The position numbers and the translations under genes are program-made. The notes beneath the pieces were generated by a model. The model did not search any database, had not been told where the DNA came from, and saw nothing but the letters and a program-made list of their open reading frames with translations. A stretch of DNA of 50,924 nt, taken from Holophaga sp. (lineage in GTDB: Bacteria > Acidobacteriota > Holophagae > Holophagales > Holophagaceae). Positions 43,368 to 50,924 of this stretch are shown one piece after another (the stretch's first letter is position 1; the number at the start of each line of letters is the position of its first letter). Where the stretch lies: NCBI GenBank assembly GCA_031292735.1, contig JARLGP010000120.1, positions 1 through 50,924 of the forward strand, read 5' to 3'.

Positions 43368-45707
43368 ATGAGCTTGAAGATTGTGGGCAAGAGTGTCCAG
43401 CGACTGGACGCCATCGAGAAGGTCACCGGCCGGGCCCGCTATTCCGAGGACTTTTTCGAGCGGGACATGCTGGTGGGCAAGGTGCTGCGCAGCCCGCACG
43501 CCCATGCCGTCGTCAAGCGCATCGATGTGAGCAAGGCCAAGGCGCTGCCCGGAGTGGAGGCGGTGATCCTGCCCAAGGATCTGCCCTCCATCAAGTTCCC
43601 CACCGCCGGGCACCCCTGGTCGCTGGACGCGGCGCACCGGGACGTGGCCGACCGGCTGATCCTCACCGAGAAGGCCCGGTTCGTGGGCGACGCCATCGCC
43701 GCGGTGGTGGCGGTGGACCTGCTCACGGCGGAAAAGGCCCTGCGCCTGATCGAGGTGGAGTACGAGGTGCTGCCGTTCGTGCTCACCCCCGAGGACGCCA
43801 TGAAGGAGGGCGCCCCGGTGCTGCACGAAGAGCGGCCCAGCAACATCGTCAGCTCCTTCGGCACCCAGTTCGGCGACCTCGAGGCGGACCTGCGCAATGC
43901 CGACCGGGTGTTCGAAGGCGAGTACGAAACCAGCATCGTCCAGCACTGCCACCTGGAGAACCAGACCGCGTTCGCCTACCAGGACAGCCACGGCCGGGTG
44001 GTGATCAACTCCTCCACCCAGATCCCGCACATCGTCCGGCGCATCGTCGCCCAGGCCCTGGGCCTCTCCTGGGGCCGGGTGCAGGTGATCAAGCCGTACA
44101 TCGGCGGCGGGTTCGGCGCCAAGCAGGACGTGGTGATCGAGCCGCTGGTGGCGGCCATGTGCCTGGCCGTGCACGGCCGGCCGGTGCGCTGCACCTTCAC
44201 CCGGGAGGAGGTCTTCATCGACTCCCGCACCCGGCACTCCATGAAGATCCACCTGCGCATCGCCTGCTCCAACGCGGGCATGCTGCAGGGCATCGAGGTC
44301 AAGCTGCTGAGCAACACCGGCGCGTACGCCTCCCACGGCCATTCCATCGCCATGTCCTCCGGAAGCAAGTTCCGTCCGCTGTATTACTTCCGCAGCTTCA
44401 AGTTCGAGCCGAAAACGGTCTACACCAACCTGCCGGTGGCCGGGGCCATGCGCGGCTACGGGGTGCCCCAGATGTTCTTCGCCCTGGAAAGCCTGATGGA
44501 GGACATCGCCCGGGAGCTGAAGCTCGACCCCATCGAGTTCCGCAAGCAGAACCTGATCAGCGTGGGCTACGAGGACCCGCTCACCAAGAACATCGTCCGC
44601 TCCTTCGGGATCCCCGAGTGCATCGCCAAGGGCAAGGCCCTGATCCACTGGGACGAGAAGAAGCGGGAGTACGCCCACCAGACCGGCCACCTGCGCCGGG
44701 GCCTGGGCATGGCCTGCTTCGCCTACGCCTCCGGCACCCATCCGGTGGGGCTGGAACTGGCCGGGGCGCGCATCGTCATGCACCAGGACGGCTCGGTCAC
44801 CCTCCAGGTGGGCGCCACCGAGATCGGCCAGGGCTCCGACACCGTGTTCGCCCAGATCACCGCCGAAGTGCTGGGCCTGCCCATGGACATGGTGCACGTG
44901 GTCACCGTCCAGGACACCGACATCAGCCCGTTCGACACCGGGGCCTACGCCTCCCGGCAGACCTTCATCACCGGCATCGCCGTGCGCAAGGCCGCCCTGG
45001 AGGCCCGGGACCAGGTGCTGGCCATCGCCGCCCGCAAGTGCGGGCTGAACCCCGAAGAGCTGGACATCCGCGACTGCGAGATCGTGGAAAAGGCCCTGGG
45101 CCGCACCCTATGCACCCTGGAAGACGTGGCCATGGACTCCTACTACGACCGGATCTACGCCGACCCCATCAAGAGCGACGTTTCCGCCAACGTGCGGACC
45201 AACGCCATGTCCTACGGGGTCACCTTCATGGCGGTGGAGGTGGACATGCAGACCGGCAAGATCGAAGTGCTGGAGCTGTTCAACGTCCATGATTCCGGGC
45301 AGATCATCAACCCGAAGCTGGCCGAGGGGCAGGTGCACGGCGGGGTGAGCATGGCCCTGGGCATGGCCCTGCTGGAGCAGATGCTGTTCGACCCGGCCAC
45401 CGGCAAGCCGTTGAACAACAACCTGCTGGACTACAAGCTGCCGACCATCCTGGACACCCCGAAGATCCACGCCGCCTTCGTGGAGACCTTCGACGCCGCC
45501 GGGTCGTTCGGCTCCAAGTCGCTGGGCGAATGCCCGGTGATCTCGCCGGCCCCGGCGCTGCGCAACGCGGTGCTGGACGCCACCGGCGTGGCCTTCCACA
45601 GGATTCCGCTGTATCCCCAGGCGGTGTTCGAGACGTTCAAGGAAATGGGATTGCTGTGTGAGAGGAGCGTGGACGATGTTCAACATCTCAGTCCTGCAAG
45701 AGCCTGA
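43368..45707 (+). CDS. Xanthine-dehydrogenase-type molybdenum hydroxylase, molybdopterin-binding subunit
   Basis: 779 residues, the length of stand-alone XdhA-type large subunits. The Moco-binding motif IGGGFGAKQD (about 244), the substrate-side GAMRGYGVPQ (about 361) and the catalytic glutamate in SLGECPVISPAPALRNAV (about 721) are all present; family members usually have GEP or GES rather than GEC. There is no AYRCSFR loop, so it is not CO dehydrogenase. The enzyme hydroxylates a heterocycle or aldehyde using water. No in-frame TGA is present, so any selenium would be a labile cofactor and not selenocysteine. First of three overlapping subunit genes. Confidence 0.94.
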   Translation: MSLKIVGKSVQRLDAIEKVTGRARYSEDFFERDMLVGKVLRSPHAHAVVKRIDVSKAKALPGVEAVILPKDLPSIKFPTAGHPWSLDAAHRDVADRLILTEKARFVGDAIAAVVAVDLLTAEKALRLIEVEYEVLPFVLTPEDAMKEGAPVLHEERPSNIVSSFGTQFGDLEADLRNADRVFEGEYETSIVQHCHLENQTAFAYQDSHGRVVINSSTQIPHIVRRIVAQALGLSWGRVQVIKPYIGGGFGAKQDVVIEPLVAAMCLAVHGRPVRCTFTREEVFIDSRTRHSMKIHLRIACSNAGMLQGIEVKLLSNTGAYASHGHSIAMSSGSKFRPLYYFRSFKFEPKTVYTNLPVAGAMRGYGVPQMFFALESLMEDIARELKLDPIEFRKQNLISVGYEDPLTKNIVRSFGIPECIAKGKALIHWDEKKREYAHQTGHLRRGLGMACFAYASGTHPVGLELAGARIVMHQDGSVTLQVGATEIGQGSDTVFAQITAEVLGLPMDMVHVVTVQDTDISPFDTGAYASRQTFITGIAVRKAALEARDQVLAIAARKCGLNPEELDIRDCEIVEKALGRTLCTLEDVAMDSYYDRIYADPIKSDVSANVRTNAMSYGVTFMAVEVDMQTGKIEVLELFNVHDSGQIINPKLAEGQVHGGVSMALGMALLEQMLFDPATGKPLNNNLLDYKLPTILDTPKIHAAFVETFDAAGSFGSKSLGECPVISPAPALRNAVLDATGVAFHRIPLYPQAVFETFKEMGLLCERSVDDVQHLSPARA

Positions 45708-46554
45708 GTCGCTGGAAAGCGCGGTGGAGCTGCTGCACGCCCACAGCGGGCTGCGCATCATCGCCGGCGGCACCGATGTCCTGATCCGGCTCCAGCACGG
45801 CGGGGAAGGCTGGTCGGAGCTGCTCAGCCTGCGCAACATCAAGGAGCTGGAGGGGGTCAGCCTGCGGGCCGACGGCACCATCGTGATCGGCGCCACCACC
45901 CCGTTCGCCAAGCTGTTCCTGGATCCCATCATCCGCCAGCACCTGCCGAGCCTGGCCGAGGCCGCCGTCTCCATGGGCGGGCCGCAGATCCGCAACGTCG
46001 CCACCATCGGCGGCAACATCTGCAACGGCGCGGTGTCCGGCGACAGCGCGTCCACCCTGTTCGCCCTGGACGCCCTGCTCAAGCTGAACCGCCTGGGGTC
46101 CGAGCGGATCATCCCGATCCACGAGTTCTACGCCGGCCCCGGCAAGGTGCACCTGCAGCCCGGCGAGATGCTCACCGCCGTCCTGGTGCCCAGGGACAGC
46201 TACCAGGACACCGGCGGCCACTACATCAAGTTCGCCATGCGGAAGGCCATGGACATCGCCACCCTGGGCGTCTCGGTGATCTGCCGGGTGCGCGACGGGG
46301 CCTTCCAGGACCTGCGCATCGGCCTGGGGGTCGCCGCGCCGGTGCCGATCCGCTGCGCCGAGGCCGAGGCCTACGCCCGCGGCCGCCAGGTCACCGCGGA
46401 ATGCTGCCGGGAGATCGGCAAGCTGGCGGTGAAGGCCTCCAAGGCCCGGACCTCCTGGCGCGCGTCCAAGGACTACCGGGAACACCTGATCGAAGTGCTC
46501 ACTGAACGGGCCGTGCTGGAAGCGGCCCAACGCGCTGGAGGCCCCAAATGCTGA
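45676..46554 (+). CDS. Molybdenum hydroxylase, FAD-binding subunit
   Basis: 292 residues. FAD-binding motifs IIAGGTDVLIRLQHG (about 32-46) and TIGGNICNGAVSGDSAS (about 113-129) are typical of the CoxM/XdhB family. It passes electrons from the Fe-S subunit to the external acceptor. ATG 45676 has GAGGAG about 10 bases upstream and overlaps the end of the large-subunit gene by 32 bases. It in turn overlaps the Fe-S gene by 7 bases, so the three subunits are translated together. Confidence 0.94.
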   Translation: MFNISVLQEPESLESAVELLHAHSGLRIIAGGTDVLIRLQHGGEGWSELLSLRNIKELEGVSLRADGTIVIGATTPFAKLFLDPIIRQHLPSLAEAAVSMGGPQIRNVATIGGNICNGAVSGDSASTLFALDALLKLNRLGSERIIPIHEFYAGPGKVHLQPGEMLTAVLVPRDSYQDTGGHYIKFAMRKAMDIATLGVSVICRVRDGAFQDLRIGLGVAAPVPIRCAEAEAYARGRQVTAECCREIGKLAVKASKARTSWRASKDYREHLIEVLTERAVLEAAQRAGGPKC

Positions 46555-47039
46555 ATAGCAACACCGCGGGCGTTGCCGCCCTGAAGCCGCTTTCCCTTAC
46601 GGTCAACGGCAAGCTCTACCAGTTCCAGGTGGATATCCGGGAGACCCTGCTGGACGTGCTGCGCAACCGGCTGCAGTTCACCGGGGTCAAGCAGGGCTGC
46701 TCGGTGGGCGAATGCGGCGCCTGCACCGTGCTGGTGGACGGCACCCCGGTCAATTCCTGCATCTACCTGGCCGCCTGGGCCGACGGCAAGACCGTCACCA
46801 CCATCGAAGGGCTGGAGCATGACGGGGAGCTGTCCCCGGTGCAGCAGGCCTTCGTGGACGAGGGGGCGATCCAGTGCGGCTTCTGCACCCCGGGGCTGGT
46901 GCTTTCCACCACCGCCCTGCTGGACAGCGGCCGCACCTTCACCGAGGACGAGATCCGCCGGGAGCTGTCCGGCCACCTGTGCCGCTGCACCGGCTACCAG
47001 AAGATCTTCGACGCCGCCGAGAAGGTGTTGCACAAATAG
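46548..47039 (+). CDS. Molybdenum hydroxylase, 2Fe-2S subunit
   Basis: 163 residues. The plant-ferredoxin-type cluster ligands are in CSVGECGAC with a following NSC; the second cluster uses CGFC and CRC in the C-terminal helical domain (GHLCRCTGYQ). All eight cysteines are present. It connects the molybdenum centre to FAD. ATG 46548 overlaps the FAD-subunit stop. The gene ends one base before the convergent TSUP stop, with no space for a separate terminator. Confidence 0.96.
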   Translation: MLNSNTAGVAALKPLSLTVNGKLYQFQVDIRETLLDVLRNRLQFTGVKQGCSVGECGACTVLVDGTPVNSCIYLAAWADGKTVTTIEGLEHDGELSPVQQAFVDEGAIQCGFCTPGLVLSTTALLDSGRTFTEDEIRRELSGHLCRCTGYQKIFDAAEKVLHK

Positions 47040-47040
47040 C

Positions 47041-47829
47041 TTAGAGGCCGTGCATCTTGTAGAAATACCAGCCGGCCAGGACGAAGCCCACGCCGATCAC
47101 GATCACCCGCACCGTCTTCCGGCCGACCCGGTGCGCCATGTGCGAGCCGAACAGGCCGCCCAGGCAGGAAGTCACCACCATCATCAGCACCATCCACCAG
47201 ACGATGTAGCCGGGGTGGAACAGGTGCTCGTAGACGATGAAGGCGATGATCGCCACCCCGTTGATGGAGAGCGCGAGGAAGTTCTTCAGCCCGTTCATCT
47301 GGTGGATGTCCTTGAGCCCCAGCAGGCTCAGCGCCGCCAGCATGAGGATGCCGATGCCGGCGCCGAAGTAGCCGCCGTAGACCCCCACCAGGAACTGGAA
47401 GGTGATGGCCCCGATCCACCAGGTGGTGGTGCGCTGGCCCCCCTGGGTGCCCTGGATGAGCTTGGAAATGGGCTCGTTGGCGGCCATGAGCAGGGTGGCG
47501 GTGAGGATCAGGTAGGGGATCAGCCGGTCGAACATGGTGTTGGGGGTGACCAGCATGAGCACCGCGCCCACCGCCGCGCCGAGGATGGAGGGCGGCACCA
47601 GGCGCAGGGCGAAGGCCCGGGTGCCGGCCAGGTCCTTGCGGTGCCCGTAGAAGCCGCCGATGGAGCCCGGCCACAGGGCCAGGGTGCTGGTGACGTTGGC
47701 CTGCTGCCCGGTCAGGCCGACGCCCAGCAGGGCGGGGAAACTCACCAGGGTTCCGCCCCCGGCGATGGAGTTGATGGCGCCTGCGGCGAAGGCCGCGATC
47801 AGGATGGTTGACGCTTGCAAGATATTCAT
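47041..47829 (-). CDS. TSUP (TauE/SafE) family membrane transporter
   Basis: 262 residues, about eight helices. The N-terminal repeat AGAINSIAGGGTLVSFPALL with NVTSTLALWPGSIGG, and the later GVYGGYFGAGIGILMLAALS, are the paired TSUP motifs. Members move sulfite, sulfonates or other small anions across the inner membrane. ATG 47829 has a weak SD; TTG 47838 is an alternative. It is divergent from xdhC by about 140 bases. Its place inside the selenium-hydroxylase cluster leaves open a selenium or sulfur oxyanion, which is speculation. Confidence 0.88.
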   Translation of the reverse strand: MNILQASTILIAAFAAGAINSIAGGGTLVSFPALLGVGLTGQQANVTSTLALWPGSIGGFYGHRKDLAGTRAFALRLVPPSILGAAVGAVLMLVTPNTMFDRLIPYLILTATLLMAANEPISKLIQGTQGGQRTTTWWIGAITFQFLVGVYGGYFGAGIGILMLAALSLLGLKDIHQMNGLKNFLALSINGVAIIAFIVYEHLFHPGYIVWWMVLMMVVTSCLGGLFGSHMAHRVGRKTVRVIVIGVGFVLAGWYFYKMHGL

Positions 47830-47968
47830 AGGAATCAAGATTACTCGGTGCCACCCAGGGAGGCCACGGGATCTTATGTCTAGAGAACTTATGCCGGGGC
47901 CGCGGGAACCGGGAATGATGATTCCATCACAATGGCTTGATCGTATTCTGGAAGCCGGGTGGAGTCAC

Positions 47969-49009
47969 ATGGGGCTGGAACTGATCAAGGCGATAACCGA
48001 AGGCCGCGCGGGCGTGGCCCTGGCGACCATCCTGGCGGTGAAGGGCTCGTCGCCCCGCCACCCGGGATCCAAGATGCTGGTGGGCGCCGGGACCGGCCTG
48101 GTGGGCACGGTGGGCGGCGGCCGGGGCGAGGCCCGGGCGCTGGAGGCCTGCCGGTCCAGCCTGGAACAGCGGTGCAGTTCGGTGCTTACCGTGGAGATGG
48201 TGGGCAATGATGTCGTCGGCCCGGACATGGTCTGCGGCGGCACCAGCACCATGCTCATCGAATACCTGGAGGACCGCGCCCCCTACCGGATCGCGCTGGA
48301 GCGCCTGGCCCTGGGCCAGCGGGTGCTGCTGGCGAAGCGGATCCATGGGACCCAGGTGGCGGTGGCCCTGCTGGACCAGGACGGCGCCCCGCTGTGCGGC
48401 GCCTGGGACGGAGACCCCGCCGCGCTCCAGGCCCTGGCCGACGGCAAGTCCAGGTTCGACCCGGAGGCCGGAACCTTCTACGACCCGGTCTTTCCCGAAG
48501 AGAAGCTGCTGATCCTCGGCGGCGGCCACGTGGGCAGGGCCCTGGCGGCCCTGGCGCCGGGCCTGGGGTTCGCGGTGACGGTGGTCGACGAGCGGTCGGA
48601 AATGCTTGCCCCAGGCCGCTTCCCTCCAGAGGTGAGCACTATCCAGGCCGGCTTCACCCGGGCGGTGGCCGAGTTCCCGTTCGATTGCGCCACCTACGTG
48701 GCGATCATGACCCGGGGCCACCAGCTGGACCTGGAATGCGTGCGTGCCGTGCTGAAGCGGCCGTACCGCTACGCCGGCTTCATGGGCAGCGCCCACAAGA
48801 CCCGGCTGGTGCTGGACCAGGTGCTGGAAGACGGCTGCGATCCGGCCAAGGTGGCGGCCCTGTGCGCCCCCATCGGCCTGGACATCGACGCCGAAACCCC
48901 CGTCGAGCTGGCCGTGGCGATCATGGCGGAGCTGATCGCGGTGCGCCGCAACGCCGGCCTCCTGGCCCAGCTGGCGGTGGAGCGGGAACGCCGGCGCGCG
49001 CCCCGGTGA
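47969..49009 (+). CDS. XdhC-family molybdenum hydroxylase maturation protein
   Basis: 346 residues. N-terminal XdhC/CoxI domain (VALATILAVKGSSPRHPGSK; GLVGTVGGGRGEA) and a C-terminal Rossmann domain (LLILGGGHVGRALAALAPGL; VTVVDERSEMLAPGRFP). XdhC proteins bind Moco, promote its terminal sulfuration and insert it into xanthine dehydrogenase. ATG 47969 has GGAG 4 bases away and fits the usual N-terminus; the frame extends upstream but without homology. The stop overlaps the yqeC GTG, so it is coupled with the selenium-hydroxylase accessory genes. Confidence 0.92.
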   Translation: MGLELIKAITEGRAGVALATILAVKGSSPRHPGSKMLVGAGTGLVGTVGGGRGEARALEACRSSLEQRCSSVLTVEMVGNDVVGPDMVCGGTSTMLIEYLEDRAPYRIALERLALGQRVLLAKRIHGTQVAVALLDQDGAPLCGAWDGDPAALQALADGKSRFDPEAGTFYDPVFPEEKLLILGGGHVGRALAALAPGLGFAVTVVDERSEMLAPGRFPPEVSTIQAGFTRAVAEFPFDCATYVAIMTRGHQLDLECVRAVLKRPYRYAGFMGSAHKTRLVLDQVLEDGCDPAKVAALCAPIGLDIDAETPVELAVAIMAELIAVRRNAGLLAQLAVERERRRAPR

Positions 49010-49809
49010 ACCTCGCCGAGCTGCTGCTGCCGCTGCTGCCCCGCCCGCAAGGCGGGGTGATCGCCCTGGTGGGCGCCGGCGGCAAGACCCGCGCGCTCTA
49101 TGAGCTGGCCGGGGAACTGGCCGGCCGCCACGAGTCCGGCGCGCTCATGACCACCACCACCCACCTGCTCGACCCCCGGCTGGAACAGGGCGGGGAGTAC
49201 GAGCAGCTGGTGCTGGACCCGGCCCTGGCCGAACCCGCCGGGGGCGGGCCCTGGGGCCCGGGGCCGGCCCGGCCGGGCCGGGGCCGGCGCATCCTGCTGG
49301 CGGCCCAGGCGGAGCCGGCCACCGGCAAGCTCCAGGGCATCCACCCATCCCGCATCCCGGAGCTGCGGCGGATCTGGGCCTACATCATCGTCGAGGCGGA
49401 CGGGGCCAAGCGCAAGCCGGTGAAGGCTCCGGCCGGCCACGAGCCGGTGTTCCCGGCGGAGACCGGCCTGGTGGCGGGCTGCATCGGCCTGGGCTGCCTG
49501 GGCCGGGCCATGGATGACGCGGTGGTGCACCGCCCCGAGCGGTTCGGTCCGGTGACCGGCTGCGCCCCGGGGGCGCCGATCCGGCTGGAGCACCTGGCCG
49601 CCCTGGTCCGCTCGCCCCATGGGCTGTTCCAGGGCGCGCCCGCCGGGGTCCGCCGGGTGCTGCTGCTGAACCAGGCGGACCTGTGGCCCTTCGAGCCGGG
49701 CGCCCTGCTGGATGAATTCCAGGCCTGCGGGCCGCTGCCGGTGGACCGGATCCTGGTGTGCGCGCTGGGCGAACCGTCGGCCGGCGCCCGGGTTCTGGCA
49801 GTAAGGTGA
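49006..49809 (+). CDS. yqeC: YqeC-family selenium-dependent hydroxylase accessory protein
   Basis: 267 residues from GTG 49006, which overlaps the xdhC stop. The nucleotide-binding motif ALVGAGGKTRALYELAGELA (about 16-35), the segment MTTTTHLLDP, and IIVEADGAKRKPVKAPAGHE (about 127-146) are the YqeC signature. The family co-occurs with YqeB in genomes that have labile-selenium molybdenum hydroxylases. Its reaction is not established. A Pro/Gly-rich insertion (PAGGGPWGPGPARPGRGRR) is an oddity. YqeB follows after 16 bases. Confidence 0.9.
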   Translation: MNLAELLLPLLPRPQGGVIALVGAGGKTRALYELAGELAGRHESGALMTTTTHLLDPRLEQGGEYEQLVLDPALAEPAGGGPWGPGPARPGRGRRILLAAQAEPATGKLQGIHPSRIPELRRIWAYIIVEADGAKRKPVKAPAGHEPVFPAETGLVAGCIGLGCLGRAMDDAVVHRPERFGPVTGCAPGAPIRLEHLAALVRSPHGLFQGAPAGVRRVLLLNQADLWPFEPGALLDEFQACGPLPVDRILVCALGEPSAGARVLAVR

Positions 49810-49825
49810 TGGACTGGAGCGTGTC

Positions 49826-50647
49826 ATGCCCTTGATCAACGGACAACTGGTGGTGGTGCGCGGGGCCGGCGATCTGGCCACCGGCTGCATCGTCCGGCTG
49901 GTGCGGGCCGGGTTCCGGGTGGCGGTGCTGGAGACCGCCCGGCCCAGCTCCATCCGCCGGACCGTCTGCCTTTCCGAAGCGATGTACGAAGGCAAGGCCG
50001 AAGTGGAAGGGGTGCGGGCGGTGCGGGTGGACTCCCTGGAGGAGATGCAGGCGGCGCTGACACGGCCCGGTCCGGTGCCGCTGCTGGAGGATCCCGGCTG
50101 CACGGTGCTGGCGCGGCTGCGCCCGGTGGCCCTGGTGGACGCCATCATCGCCAAGCGCAACCTGGGCACCCGCATCGGCATGGCCGAGGTGGTGGTGGCC
50201 CTGGGCCCGGGGTTCGAGGCGGGGGTGGACGCCGACGCGGTGGTGGAGACCAACCGCGGCCACGACCTGGGCCGGGTGCTGCTGAGCGGCCGGGCCGAGC
50301 CGGACACCGGGGTGCCCGGGCTGATCGCCGGCCATGGCGGGGACCGGGTGCTGCATGCGCCGATCGCGGGGGTGGTGCAGAACCTGAAGCGGATCGGCGA
50401 CCCGGTGCGGGCCGGGGAACCGGTGCTGGCCCTCATCGGCGAGGAGGGCCGGGTGCCCCTGGCCGCCACCATCGACGGCATGCTGCGCGGCCTGATCCGG
50501 CCCGGGTTCCAGGCCCACGCCGGGCTGAAGGTGGCCGACGTGGATCCCCGGGGCCGCCGGGAGCACTGCTTCACCATTTCCGACAAGGGCCTGGCGGTGG
50601 CCGGCGGGGTGCTGGAAGCAGTGCTCATGCTGGGGGCCCGGCCATGA
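49826..50647 (+). CDS. yqeB: YqeB-family selenium-dependent molybdenum hydroxylase system protein
   Basis: 273 residues, normal length. The start [20 protein letters not shown] (Rossmann-like) and the segment [20 protein letters not shown] followed by [20 protein letters not shown] match the EF2563/YqeB family. It is one of the marker proteins for selenium-dependent molybdenum hydroxylases and is presumed to help form the selenium-containing cofactor. No SD stands out before ATG 49826. The stop overlaps the next gene as ATGA. Confidence 0.93.
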   Translation: MPLINGQLVVVRGAGDLATGCIVRLVRAGFRVAVLETARPSSIRRTVCLSEAMYEGKAEVEGVRAVRVDSLEEMQAALTRPGPVPLLEDPGCTVLARLRPVALVDAIIAKRNLGTRIGMAEVVVALGPGFEAGVDADAVVETNRGHDLGRVLLSGRAEPDTGVPGLIAGHGGDRVLHAPIAGVVQNLKRIGDPVRAGEPVLALIGEEGRVPLAATIDGMLRGLIRPGFQAHAGLKVADVDPRGRREHCFTISDKGLAVAGGVLEAVLMLGARP

Positions 50648-50924
50648 TCTACCTGGACAACGCCGCCACCAGCTTCCCCAAGGCGCCGGGCGTGGCGGAG
50701 GCGGTGTTCCACTGCCTGACCGAGGTGGGGGCCAACCCCGGCCGGTCCAGCCACCGGCTGGCCCAGGAGGGCAGCCGGATCCTGTTCCAGGCCCGGGAAG
50801 CCTGCTGCGCGCTGTTCGGGGTGCGCGACTCGGCCCGGCTGGCGTTCACCAAGAACGCCACCGAGGCGCTGAACCTGGCCATCCTGGGCCGGGTGCCCGC
50901 CGGGGGCTGCGTGGCGCTGAGCTC
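50644..50924 (+). CDS. EF2568-type cysteine desulfurase-like aminotransferase class V, N-terminal part
   Basis: Only the first 93 codons are present; the gene continues past the right edge. It begins [20 protein letters not shown], continues [20 protein letters not shown] and has [14 protein letters not shown], matching the class-V PLP family related to cysteine desulfurase and selenocysteine lyase. In known selenium-hydroxylase clusters the EF2568 subfamily accompanies YqeB and YqeC and may deliver selenium or sulfur. The PLP lysine and catalytic cysteine lie outside the window. The start overlaps the yqeB stop (ATGA). Confidence 0.9.
   Translation, partial: MIYLDNAATSFPKAPGVAEAVFHCLTEVGANPGRSSHRLAQEGSRILFQAREACCALFGVRDSARLAFTKNATEALNLAILGRVPAGGCVALS

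Noticed and set aside
43137..44897. 586-residue minus-strand frame opposite the hydroxylase large subunit
   Set aside because: Antisense shadow with His/Gly/Val-rich composition and no motif.
43368..45707. Selenocysteine in the molybdenum hydroxylase
   Set aside because: No in-frame TGA occurs in the large subunit, and the accessory genes point to a labile selenium cofactor instead.

Overview
The window is G+C-rich, roughly two thirds or more by eye (hand counts: 41/60 at 41041-41100, 35/60 at 23041-23100). It is densely coded, with many ATGA/GTGA stop-start overlaps, one tRNA, and no phage, IS or CRISPR signature. An LpxH-like phosphoesterase, periplasmic binding proteins and many exported proteins point to a Gram-negative cell. 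The gene mix (NifA-like activator, DUF4403, SpoIVB-type S55 protein, PF10136 membrane protein, selenium-type molybdenum hydroxylase genes) would fit an acidobacterium of the Holophaga/Geothrix type. That assignment is inference and a delta-proteobacterium-like host is not excluded.

Layout. 1-4.2 kb, minus strand: the start of a PP2C phosphatase, an APC amino-acid permease, a 71-residue protein that begins like PII and then diverges, and a NifA-type sigma-54 activator. Divergent from these is a complete gltB (4.2-8.7 kb) with no gltD beside it. The same small inverted repeat, ACA-N4-TGT, lies upstream of all these transcription units, so this looks like a local nitrogen regulon. 8.7-21.8 kb: DUF4403 protein, bacilliredoxin, SppA protease, a hybrid sensor kinase with a solute-binding sensor, a secreted propeller-like protein coupled to an S55 protein, YmdB phosphodiesterase, a CoA transferase and a DciA-like protein. 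21.8-27.3 kb: tRNA-Pro(CGG), a structured 570-bp intergenic region, and a five-gene branched-chain amino-acid ABC operon of visibly lower G+C. 27.4-30.5 kb: a histidine kinase whose sensor is a PYP-type PAS domain keeping the chromophore cysteine, two small proteins and an alpha/beta hydrolase. 30.5-36.2 kb: a glycosyltransferase/LpxH-like pair, then a PF10136 membrane protein overlapping an orphan N6 DNA methyltransferase.

36.2-50.9 kb looks like a catabolic and cofactor locus: a LigI-like amidohydrolase; DUF3311 plus SSS symporter; M20 amidohydrolase; MFS transporter; LarA-family nickel racemase; a three-subunit xanthine-dehydrogenase-type molybdenum hydroxylase with a structured leader; a TSUP permease; then XdhC, YqeC, YqeB and an EF2568-type cysteine desulfurase-like protein joined by overlaps. 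The last set is the known signature of selenium-dependent molybdenum hydroxylase maturation. The locus therefore probably imports and degrades an N-heterocyclic or N-acylated compound using a selenium-activated hydroxylase; the substrate cannot be read from the sequence.

The most promising novel points are the ACA-N4-TGT regulon with its truncated PII-like protein, the PYP-sensor kinase, the selenium hydroxylase/LarA catabolic locus with its candidate leader RNA, and the structured region after the tRNA.
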